From contig QYRS01000004.1 in assembly GCA_006503535.1 (NCBI GenBank), forward strand, positions 3,844,001 to 3,908,000: a DNA stretch of 64,000 nucleotides, given 5' to 3'. Origin of the DNA: Arthrinium phaeospermum (taxonomy: Eukaryota; Ascomycota; Sordariomycetes; Amphisphaeriales; Apiosporaceae). The translations under genes and the position numbers were made by a program. Every line of letters begins with the position of its first letter. Positions within the stretch are counted from its first letter, which is position 1. This document shows positions 21,252 to 30,698 of this stretch, piece by piece. The notes under the pieces were generated by a model, which did no database searches, was not told where the DNA came from, and saw only the letters and a program-made list of their open reading frames with translations.

Positions 21252-21685
21252 CTTTTCCTTTGGCCTGAAGACCTGCTGTGCATTTATGCTAATGGATGCT
21301 AAAGAAAGATGACGTGAGATGGTCTCCTTGCATATACTGATTTGTTGCAGCCAATCATTCCAGCGCGTCATATGCATGGCCCCCTCAAGCATCCTACGCC
21401 CAGACCCTCCGATGTTACCCTCCGTACGCTATACGGCCTAGTAGGATCCTACGAATACTTGTTAAATAAAAATCCCAATGAGACTTAGGTTCTTGCGCAG
21501 GTGCCCTGATAGTCTGACAGTGGATGCTGACTTAATCTTCGGGATCTGCCCAGCTGCTCCGGTATCACTTCCGTTTTCGGGAATATGGCAACCGCAGCGT
21601 ACAGATAGCATCACCACAAGTTTCATGATATATAGACGCGGACTGTTTACTCTCGAACATCTTCCAGACAGCCTGTTTGTGCACG
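21252..21685. other. Intergenic region
   Basis: Upstream sequence of the FAD oxidoreductase and 3' side of the secreted-protein gene. No gene seen. Confidence 0.4.
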
Positions 21686-22071
21686 CTACGCCCCGGGTCC
21701 GACCTTGAGGCAATTGAGAGCCTGGATAGTGATCACGCTCCCCTGGACACGAATAACGCCAGCCTTGCTTAGCCACGTTGTGCATTTGTACATTTTGACC
21801 ACATGAGAGACTCACAACAGGTGCGCTGGTGCGGCAGCAGTAGATGTCGCCGGGGCATTTGGCGCCAGAGACTTGGACAGTACAGAAGAGGCCACCGTTG
21901 CAGCAGACCTTTTCAATGCATGTGTTAATAAATCGTTCGTGTTGGCTCTTCGATAGAAGGGGGGCCTGCCTGCTTGTTGTCAAGACCATCGCAGTATATG
22001 GCGCGGCCGGCGACGGGATTGGCAAGGCCGACGGCGGCCAGGGAAAGGGCGGAAATGACTATGTACTGCAT
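21686..22071 (-). CDS. Small secreted eight-cysteine protein (hydrophobin-like pattern), copy 1
   Basis: Exons 22071-21970, 21908-21816 and 21742-21686 give 83 aa. The signal peptide is MQYIVISALSLAAVGLA. The mature part has eight Cys in the order C-CC-C-C-CC-C with spacings 8, 5, 8, 5 and 16 residues, ending in LNCLK. The order is that of hydrophobins, but the CC-to-C (5) and last (16) gaps do not fit class I or II, so hydrophobin-like is the limit of the claim. The second intron is normal GT-AG. The first must begin with GC (CAG|GCAGGC), judged by the paralogue at 23020, which has GT there. A non-functional splice would terminate in the intron. Likely a cell-surface or secreted protein. Confidence 0.72.
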
Positions 22072-22232
22072 CCTGAATTGAGTTTTTTATGACTTGTAGG
22101 AATCACAAAAGAATTCAGGGGTAATAACGCCTCTCAAAGTGATGGTTTCGGGTAAGGATTCCGGCGTACTTGATGGGTGGATGAGGACGGGAAAAGTGTA
22201 CGATTCATACCGGGAGACAGCGAAAGAGTGCC

Positions 22233-22240
22233 CTTTATAC
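22233..22240 (-). promoter_or_regulatory. Possible TATA box of secreted protein copy 1
   Basis: Reads gtataaag on the minus strand about 165 bp before the ATG. Confidence 0.3.
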
Positions 22241-22284
22241 ACGTCGGATACAGAACTGTCCCTATTACGGCGTCTATCAGGAGC

Positions 22285-22640
22285 GCCTCATCGAGAGGTC
22301 TCCGCACTCTCGATGTTCCCCACGTTCCCGGCTTTATCGAAGAATAGTTAGCCCGGCGTCTTGAGTCTGTTGCGGTCTGGGTTCCAGTGCAGTGTTTGGA
22401 GGCTGCATACCACGGTTGACGTGCGTCCTGCTAGTTTCGGCTGACCAACCCGCGGTTTCGGTCGGGTGCGGACTCGATTCGCCAATGATCGTGCAGAATC
22501 CAGACCGAGATACCCGTGCGGCTGAGGGGCGGCATGCAGGCGTGTGGCATCGTCTGATACTTACATGACCGGCTTGACACCTGAGCATTGGGGGCGCCCA
22601 ATCCGATATGGAACATCTCAGCTGCAGGCTTAAGGATTGC
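22285..22640. repeat. Upstream part of a tandem segmental duplication, unit 1
   Basis: Shares long diverged blocks with 23620-23940, for example tttcggctgaccaa, tcgggtg-ggact, gtgcggctgag and gcttgaca, in the same order. With the two paralogous genes this defines a tandem duplication of gene plus promoter. Confidence 0.7.
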
Positions 22641-23019
22641 ATTTTTCCAAGCTCGGGCTGCATACATTTGAGTAGCGCATCAACAGATCTTGTTGGTGTA
22701 TATGGACAGATATGTTGCTTCGAATGGTGAGGGTCGAAGAGCTTGGGAACACAGAGTGTGTGACATGTAAAGGGCATAGATATCTGGCTACATGCTTCTC
22801 GTTTACGTGATCCAGTTCGCCTCTCGACCAACATGCATACGGGGTAAGGACCAGTATCACCCCATCCCGCAGGATATCAAAGAATTTTGAAATCCCTTTT
22901 TCACACTTAAAGTCTAGCCACCAAACAGCTTCCGCAATACTACCTAAGAGCTGGCCCATCACAAGCCTTGCCTGGTTTGACCAGACTCTTGATCCCAGCT
23001 GTCTTTTGTCCACGCCATG

Positions 23020-23442
23020 CTACTCTGCCTTGACGCAGTTGAGAAGCTTGACGTCGACCAGGGTTCCCTAGGTCACCAATAGTGTTGGCGTCTGGATCAC
23101 AGTCTTGACATATGTTGAACGGGGAGTGAACTTACGGGGCCGGCGTTGGTGTAGCAGCAATAAGTATCGCTGGTGCTGGGGCATTTGGCGTTGGAGGTAG
23201 CTAACTGGACGATGCACTCAAAGGTGCCCCTGCAGCATACCTTGATACAACTCGTTTGTTATGAAATCGTTACTTGGCAGCATTTTGATCAAGGGGGCGC
23301 CTACTTGTTTGTAGCCAATATAAACCTTACAGATCTGGTCGCGGACGGCGAGGTTTGCGGGCTCCATGGCCTCGGCGGCGGCGGCCGGGTTGGCAATGGT
23401 GGTTGTAGCCAGGACGATGGCAGAGAAAATTGGATACTGCAT
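23020..23442 (-). CDS. Small secreted eight-cysteine protein (hydrophobin-like pattern), copy 2
   Basis: Exons 23442-23305, 23240-23136 and 23067-23020 give 96 aa. The signal peptide is MQYPIFSAIVLATTTIA, followed by an Ala-rich pro-like stretch. Eight Cys are in the order C-CC-C-C-CC-C with spacings 9, 5, 10, 7 and 16, and the chain ends LLNCVKAE. Both introns are GT-AG and fall at the same positions and phases as in copy 1 (after KQ and before the last exon). This fixes the gene model of both. The mature part before the first Cys is longer than in copy 1. Probably secreted; a surface-active or effector-like role is possible but not shown. Confidence 0.78.
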
Positions 23443-23619
23443 CTTGATTTGCGGATACTGACCTCGCAAAGTAACGATAATCGTGGAGTGAAGATACTGG
23501 CGGATTGAGTAGCTGAAGGAGGAAGTTGAAAGGGACACGATATTTACCTGGCTAAAGGCTGTCTCTAAATATCCGAAGGGTGCATTACTGGCCCCATGGT
23601 TGCCAGCGTTGGTGAAATG

Positions 23620-23940
23620 CATTTCCATCAAGAGAGGTCTCTGTACTCCTCACGTTCCCACATTCCTGGTGCATTGATAGATACCCGCCATCGCCTCATG
23701 TATTAGGAGGCTGCAGGGCGCGGCTGATGTGCGTCCGAGTTTCGGCTGACCAATGTGTCCGGTTCCCATCGGGTGTGGACTGAATCTGGATGCACCTATG
23801 ATAGTGCAGAGTCCAGAACATGTTGGTGCGGCTGAGAGAAGCGGCAGGAAGGCTTGACATCACCTGATCCTAACATAAGCGGCTCAACATTCAAGAAAGG
23901 GGACGGGCGTCCAATCTTCATGGCTCGAGGCTAGATTTCT
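23620..23940. repeat. Upstream part of a tandem segmental duplication, unit 2
   Basis: Diverged partner of 22285-22640, lying at the same distance upstream of copy 2. Blocks such as gagaggtctc, tttcggctgaccaa and ggtgcggctgag align in order. Confidence 0.7.
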
Positions 23941-25594
23941 GCGGCTCTACTGGCAAGAACAAGGAGCAGTGTTGCCAACATCATTCTAGACCATGGGACA
24001 ACCCGGTAAATGCTAGGAACAACGCCCTATAGAAGACTAGATTCATCGAAAACGGCACTTGACCAGATGAATCTGGGGAACAGAAAACGAGGCTGGAGTG
24101 GTTTCTTTCGCGGTGGAGTTGTCCGCTGCAAATCACCTTCGAGCGGCACGGCTCGTAGGACACGTCGTGCTGCCAGCCCTCCCGGGCGCAAGTCCATGCA
24201 TATACCGATCCAAAGCTTGGTCCAGGTGCCGCCTTCTCAGCTGCTGAAATGCACTCTCAGCAAGCCTCTTCCTGTTCATGGATGCGGCATGAGCTACATG
24301 ACTGCTGCGTAGTTCGCAATGTGGTGGAAGCCATGGTTAGCCATGGTCACCAAGACGTCTGAATCCCAAGAGGGAAATCACGCAAAGCTTACTGTCGGCA
24401 AGTCACTGCTAGAGCCCTTGGACAACCGACTCCAGCGGTTTCGTATCGAGAATCAGGAGGCACTTTTCGAACTGGGCAGCCAGGGGGAGACGACGGGATT
24501 AGTCCCCCCATCACGACCATCTCCATTGCCAGACACACCTGCCGTCGACTGACCATCCCGTCGCTGCCTTTGAGCCACCGTGCGTAGTGGAAGTTACCCT
24601 ATTATTGCTTGGGCCCCAGTCGTAAGCCTTATCGGTTGCGCTGAACATGCGAGATCGAGATGAAGATATCCACAATGCCAAAGAGCGGGATGTGTTGGGC
24701 CGGGAAGTAAAAACAAAGCCATTCTCGTTTCTCTCGTTGATCCCGAGTTACTACGGTTGCTGCTTAGGTGCTTTTCGGCACAGGCTTTGTCATCGGCTGG
24801 ATCACTCAATGGCTCGGCACCCAACACGATGAGCTGTTGATTCTGGAACTGCGGAGTGCACACGGAAGACGATATCTTGTAGCGAAGTGAGGACGGAAAT
24901 TGTCTGAGTTGGTCTGCAATGAATGACATTGGGAACGCCGAACACGTGATGTCTCAAATGAGGCATGCAAGACTACCACATGGAAAGCCAACTACCACCT
25001 CTAGCACGTGCTAGGAAGTAAGGGGTGAATTAAGAAATTGACAGCAGGACGAGAGACGCCTATCTTTGATATACCTGTGTTGCTGTATCTTGCATGGAAC
25101 TGGGTGTAGTCTTGTTCATGCATATTGTATGCCCGCCACGTACCACTCTGAAAAGCTCTGTTCCTGGTCCAAGAACCGCCAATATTTGGCAGAGCATTGG
25201 AAACTGAGAGATGCGCCTGGAGCATGAAAACTATGGCATATGCTTGGGTGGAAAAGGGCGGTGGGTGTTGTCTAAGAATCAATGCGGGACTCGCTGATCT
25301 GTCCGGGGATGATCGGATCACCCCCCACTTCTATCTGATAGGGAGATTGTTACATCATGCACGCTAAATCCACCGGCTGCAGGGCTTATCAGTTTATCAA
25401 CAACGCCGCCGCGCTGCATCAGACCTGGCGGTGCCTTAACTTTCTGCCAAAACGAACTGGTTCGTCGCCTACTAATGGGAATCACCGCCACCATCGGAAA
25501 CTTATCCACCCAACCTCCCATCTCGTCACAAAATTACTCTTTGGAAGCTTCCGTTGCTTCAAGTCCATTGAGTCAGTCCCATCAAGCGGCCGCA
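23941..25594. other. Intergenic region with no supported gene
   Basis: About 1.65 kb of mixed composition. Open frames lack domains, splice support and codon bias. No repeat or RNA gene was noticed. Confidence 0.4.
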
Positions 25595-25685
25595 GGAATA
25601 AACCGTCTTGTTATTCCACTTACTCCATTTACGACAGTGGAATAAACGATTACTGCTGTGATTGTTCCGTAGAACAGCTTATTCC
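25595..25685. promoter_or_regulatory. Cluster of inverted GGAATAA motifs upstream of the DUF1776 gene
   Basis: GGAATAA occurs four times in alternating orientation (25595, 25611, 25639 and 25679). The middle pair is a perfect 10-bp inverted repeat, TTATTCCACT at 25611-25620 and AGTGGAATAA at 25636-25645. It lies 75-165 bp before the ATG, so it could bind a regulator or form a hairpin. Confidence 0.4.
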
Positions 25686-25758
25686 AGGCGACTTGACCAG
25701 TTTAGCCCCGCAGGGACTTGCGATGTTGACTTTGCGGCATACTCTCTGAATCTGAACA

Positions 25759-27474
25759 ATGTCAGCCGACGATCAACAGTTTTTGGACGTCGTAAGTGCC
25801 ATCCATCTCCCCCACTGATCCGGTGGAGAGCTCTTCCACTGACGAAAAGCGGCCCAATCCATAGCTCTCCTCGCTGCCGAACCACATCCGGAAATACTCT
25901 GGTGAGGTCGCCGAGTATGTCGACAAAGGCGTAGACAAAGCCGCCGACGTGGTGAGAGAGACCCTCTCGACCGCGGAATGGATACCCGACTATTTGCGGC
26001 CCAAGGCCCCGGCCCGGCCGCCGCCTCCGATCGAGGTCGTCCACATGTCCACCCTCGAGCGCATGCAGGATTGGGTCGTGCGACACAAGATCCTCACTGG
26101 CGTCATGGTTGTTACCGCGGGCTATGTGACGTATAAGGCCGTCCGGCAAACGAAACACATGCGCAAGTCTCGCCGGGCGAAACGGGCTCGCAACGGCGGG
26201 CGCTTGGAAGTGGTCGTGATCGCGGGTTCCCCGTCGCTGCCTCTGACCAAGTCGCTGTCTCTCGACTTGGCGCGCAGGGGCTTCATCGTCTACATTGTGT
26301 GCGGCACCATCGAGGACGAAATGATGGTTCAGCAGCTGTCGCAGCCCGACATCAAGCCGCTCAGCATCGACATCACCAACGTAAGTAATGCAACGTGCGA
26401 CGCGGGGACAAAATGACTGACAGAACAATGTGATAATAGCCCCTGAGCGCTGGCTCCTCTATCGAGCGATTTGCAACTTATCTGCAGACACCACACTCGG
26501 CCGTGCCGCGAACGAAAGCAAACTACCTGACGTTGAAATCCGTCATCCTCATACCATCGCTCAACTACCAAACATCGCCGATCGCGACCATTCCGCCCTC
26601 CTCTTTTGCGGACCTTTTCAATACACACCTGCTGCATCCTATCCTGACGATCCAGTCATTCCTGCCGCTCCTGACGTCACGCCTGACGCCCCCTGGCAGC
26701 GAAAAGGAGGCAGCTGCAGCGGCTACGGCGGCGGCTGCCAACAAGAAAGATTCTACAACCGACAGCGGCCCGACTACGCCCAAGGTGCTGGTCTTCACGC
26801 CGTCCATCATCTCCTCCATCAACCCGCCGTTCCACGCGCCCGAGGCGACGGTCTGCTCTGCCCTCTCGGCCTTCACCGAGGTGCTGACGGGCGAGCTGCG
26901 GCCGCTCGCCATCCCCGTGACGCACATCCAGCTGGGCTCGTTCGACCTGGCCGGCTTCGTGCCGCAGACGGCGACGACGACCGTGGGCGCTACCGGCACG
27001 GTCCGCCACCACGCGCACCACGCAGGCCTGCTCCCCCCCTCCGCCGAGACCTTGACGTGGCCCGAGTCGGCGCGCCACGCGTACGGCAAGAACTTCATGT
27101 CGCAGTCGTCGTCGGCCATCTCGGCGGGCCGGATCCGCGGCCTGCGCGGCAGCTCGCTGCGGGAGCTCCACCACGCCGTGTTCGACGTGATCGATGGCTC
27201 CGACCAGAGGCCCCTGGTACGCGTCGGACTCGGCGCGGGCCTATACGGCTTCGTGGGCCGCTGGGTGCCCAAAGGGCTCGTGGCGTGGATGATGGGCATC
27301 CGCAAGGTCGATGAGCTGAGCATGTGGGGCAACGGCTCAACGACGGGCGAAAGCCGGAGCAGTGAGACGGACGAGGAAGGCGGGAGCTCCAGCGGCAGTG
27401 AAAATGGCGAGGGGAGCGAGTTTATTTCTGTGGGGCACGACCATGATGGCGCTAGCAATGTGTGGAAGGATTAG
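25759..27474 (+). CDS. DUF1776 family protein (SDR-like fold, membrane-associated)
   Basis: Exons 25759-25791, 25865-26380 and 26440-27474 give 527 aa. The start MSADDQQFLDV, then LSSLPNHIRKYSGEVAEYVD and ETLSTAEWIPDYLRP, is the characteristic N-terminus of fungal DUF1776. A TM-like segment follows at about residues 88-106 (ILTGVMVVTAGYVTYKAV), then a basic stretch. A Rossmann-like beta strand comes next (LEVVVIAGSPSLPLTKSLSL), as in degenerate short-chain dehydrogenases, then an SDR-like C-terminal half. An Ala-rich insert and an acidic Ser/Glu tail end the chain. Yeast relatives have been linked to mitochondria. No SDR catalytic Tyr-x3-Lys is evident, so enzymatic activity is doubtful. All junctions are in phase 0. 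Confidence 0.82.
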
Positions 27475-28188
27475 GCAGGCCATGATGATCTGATAAAAGG
27501 GAAACAGAATACGGATGTATATACGGAGAGGGGCTGGATGGACTACACTACTACGACACGATTATGATACTCCTTTCGACATCCAATCTCTGGAAAGAAG
27601 GATTACGACTCTGGCATGAAATACCAAATGCATAGCTAACTACTTCTCGCGGGTCATGCCGTCTTGATTATGCCGCCGTCCTGATTATGCCACCGTCTTG
27701 ATTATGCCACCGTCTTGATTATGCCACCGTCCTGATTTTGCTACCTGACTAAACACCAAAATAAAATGAATCGGATGTCCCTTGAAGGGCTTATGGATGC
27801 CAACCAGACGACCTCCTGCTTGCAGATTCTACAACGGCAAGACACTGAAATGAATCATGCGAGCGGGAAGTTTGCGGCATAGTATATCTGTACTCTATTA
27901 CCAGGAAGCTTGCCTTTGACTACAAGCTCTGGGAGCTTCTAATGCAGTTGTGATCATACTCTGAAAATGATGGGCCAATGAGCAGTTCCCAAACCCATGG
28001 CTGCTGGCCAACTGTTTATATTCTGCTTAGGGCCCATGATGCGTTTCTTCGTAATCATACTCAAGATGTAGTGTGTAGCGAACCCAGTCGTAGTTAGTCG
28101 CTTCATCCATGGAACAGTGGTTGCCGTAACTTCGGTTGCCGTGTTCTGAGCACCACACAAAACCACGCCCGTTATGATGATATCGCAA
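27475..28188. other. Intergenic region between convergent genes
   Basis: Holds the 3' ends of the DUF1776 and Yth1 genes and a 17-bp tandem repeat; no gene seen. Confidence 0.45.
27656..27737. repeat. 17-bp tandem repeat, about five units
   Basis: Unit atgccaccgtcttgatt (17 bp); four full copies and one 14-bp copy, differing mainly by c/t at one position. It lies about 180 bp after the DUF1776 stop codon. Confidence 0.85.
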
Positions 28189-29016
28189 CTAGTGGTGCCC
28201 TCTGCCCCTGCCAAAGCGCTTGTCTCCTCTTCCGCGCCATCCACCCCGGCCTCGGCCCCTAAACCCGCCGCGGTCGCCTCCCCTATTGTCGTCGCGGTCT
28301 TTCCAGCCGCCACCGCCACCACCGTCACGGCCGCCGCCGTCGTCGCCGCCGTAGTCCTCGTACCGTTGCCGCGCCGCGGCCTGTTGTTGCTGCAGCAGCT
28401 CCTCCTCGGTCTTCTCGGTCTTGGGCTGGGGCTTCTCGAGGTTCTTCTCCCAGCGCGCGTGGGCGCCCTCCTTGCAGGCCTTGCCGTCCGGGCAGAAGCC
28501 GGCCATGTAGTAGGGGCAGAGCTGGCGGCGGACGTGCTTCTTGGCGCAGGTCGGGCCGAGCGGGCAGAAGCCCCGCTCGTAGTGCGGGCAAGGCGGCAGC
28601 TTGGACTGGGGGTCGATGTGCAGGTAGAGGCACTCGTCGCCGTTGGAGCAGTAGCCGTTGCGGACGAAGAAGTTGCACTCGGGCATCTTGCGCAGGTTGT
28701 ACTCGTGCAGGAACTCGCACGACTCGCCCTTCTTGCAGAGCGCGCGCAGCCAGTGCTTGCAGACGAGCGAGTTGTAGCTCGCGTTGTTGGCGGCCGAGGC
28801 CGACTGCGTGACGTGCCGGTCCGGGCAGTCGGTGCCCGCCGGGCAGTGGCCCGCCAGGAAGGCCTTGCAGATCGGCCGGTTCGGCGCCAGGCCGTGCCCG
28901 TACGTCTTGCGCAGGAAGGGCGTGAAGGCGAAGGTGTACGGGGGGGCCTTGTGGTCGAGGATCTGCTGCGCCAGGGCCGAGGCGGGCGCGGGCGGCTTCG
29001 CGCTCGTCGCCGCCAT
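28189..29016 (-). CDS. YTH1: mRNA 3'-end processing factor Yth1/CPSF30 (five CCCH zinc fingers)
   Basis: Single exon, 275 aa, starting at the first ATG in frame. After the family N-terminus ([20 protein letters not shown]) come five CCCH fingers: C-x8-C-x5-C-x3-H in the segments [42 protein letters not shown]...CLYLH and [19 protein letters not shown], and a fifth, [20 protein letters not shown]. Yth1/CPSF30 is the subunit of the cleavage and polyadenylation factor that recognises the poly(A) signal. A Gln run, a Gly/Asp-rich stretch and an RGG-type C-terminal tail ([11 protein letters not shown]) follow, suited to RNA binding. A highly conserved nuclear housekeeping gene with no oddity. Confidence 0.95.
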   Translation of the reverse strand: MAATSAKPPAPASALAQQILDHKAPPYTFAFTPFLRKTYGHGLAPNRPICKAFLAGHCPAGTDCPDRHVTQSASAANNASYNSLVCKHWLRALCKKGESCEFLHEYNLRKMPECNFFVRNGYCSNGDECLYLHIDPQSKLPPCPHYERGFCPLGPTCAKKHVRRQLCPYYMAGFCPDGKACKEGAHARWEKNLEKPQPKTEKTEEELLQQQQAAARQRYEDYGGDDGGGRDGGGGGGWKDRDDNRGGDRGGFRGRGRGGWRGRGDKRFGRGRGHH

Positions 29017-30473
29017 TTTGGTCGGTGGGGTGGGGGCGCGCAAACGATGGGACGGATTGGTTTTAGAGACCTCGATGCTGTCGGTGAGAATATTCGGTTG
29101 TTATCGTGACGTTGGGTGTGTTATGGTGCGCGTTGCTGTGTCGAATGTGTACCAAGTGATTTATTTGGATGGAATGGAGATACAGCGTCAACTTCCAATG
29201 GAGCTTCGCGTACAGTAATTAATCGTTATCTACGCTGCAGCTCGATATGCATTTAACGGAATGGACTTGCTTGTCCCGCCTAACCTAAGTACCCACGTCT
29301 TTGAGCTCGCCAAATCTGGGGTAAGAGCTCCCTACAGGTAGCCCCACCACCAAAAGTCAAGTACCGACTTACACCAGTTGCTCGGTGGGTGGCAAGGCTT
29401 GGAATGTTGAAGGCAGGAGGTGGTAAAAGAACAGGCGAATTGACACTGCCATATGAAGGACATAGAATGCATACTTACTTACCTGGGCAGAGTTTTGAAG
29501 TGGAGGAATGGCATGGAATCCAACTTGATTCCATGGCCTTAAACCATATGTCAAATGTAAGTTACTTGCTCTTTTCGTGTTACCCAAGGTCCACTGCAGC
29601 TTTCTCTGCATGATCATTTTAGGCAATAGCAACAGTAACACCGAGCAGTTCCTCACGACCATACGACTGGACGCAAACCCGTATGTTTTCGACGATTGTG
29701 TCTGCAGTTATCTCGATTGTCGCGTGTATTTCGGCGAGGGGTTAGCTGCAGCCCATTCACTATTGACGGCGATCCTTCCACGCACCCAGTACCGAAGGGC
29801 TGGTCCAATAAAACCCCCCAACTCCGACACCCCTGACCCCGCAAGCGGTATGCTCTCTTCCCCGTCTTGTCTAATTGAACTGCATGTTTCTACTTGGGGT
29901 ATGCACCTACATGAATCATCGATGTCATAGAGCTCCCTTCCCGTACACCGCAATGCGACTTGCTGTGTTACCTCGCGTGCGCTCGAATCTTGTCCCGGGC
30001 CATTGTCACCTTCCTGGCCTCCCGAGTCCCGACTCCCCCGCAGTTGGCAGCTTGGGGTGAGGAGAAGCGCCGAAGAAGCTCCCGTTCAATCCCATACTGT
30101 ACCTACTCCGCACCTGCTCGTCTACTCCAATGTGCTCCAAGGTACTCCGTACCTGACCGAGAGTTTCGGCGAGCGCACAATGAGAGGCCGCTACAGACAG
30201 TAGTTTACCGTCTGCATTCCATCTAGGCTGTGGCCAGGTGGAAACAACTGTGGTCATAACGATTGTCCACAGAGGTATCCATACTTCCCACCTCTACCCG
30301 TCGTGACACCACCATATGCTCTTTCGCCGCAGGCTACCCACCTTCCCTGCATATGTTGACTGTATACCACACCTACCTACGTAGTATTTCTTCTGTACCC
30401 GCTCTGTATGCATATGCGCTCCTTCCTTGGTTGATGGCTGATGAACGCATATTGAGTCATGGGAAGCTACGTT
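29017..30473. other. Intergenic region upstream of the alpha-glucosidase gene
   Basis: About 1.45 kb without a supported gene; divergent promoters of Yth1 and the GH31 gene. Confidence 0.45.
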
Positions 30474-30481
30474 TATATAAA
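30474..30481 (+). promoter_or_regulatory. TATA box of the GH31 alpha-glucosidase gene
   Basis: tatataaa, about 218 bp before the chosen ATG. It lies downstream of an in-frame ATG at 30459, which argues against that earlier start. Confidence 0.5.
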
Positions 30482-30698
30482 CCCAGCCTCCTGGGTAGTT
30501 GCCCCAGATGGCTCTCACGACATCTTCGCGTCTGCCACCAAGGCTCTCCTAGCTATCGACCGTTCTACGTCTAGCTTACGCCTCTGGTCTTCGGGGTTGG
30601 ACTCTGCTACGAACTTAATCCTGATCATTAGCACTCTATCCTCTCTTGTCATTGCAACTCGATTTCTGTACACTCGCTACCGTCGGAAAGACACCACC

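Noticed and set aside
27656..27737. CRISPR-like array
   Set aside because: The 17-bp units are contiguous with no spacers, and the genome is eukaryotic.
28174..29109. 311-codon plus-strand frame opposite Yth1
   Set aside because: Val/Ala/Leu/Arg low-complexity translation mirrors CCCH-finger codons on the other strand.
30459..30698. Upstream in-frame extension of the alpha-glucosidase
   Set aside because: The extension begins before a strong TATA box at 30474 and would bury the signal peptide; the ATG at 30699 gives a normal secreted start.
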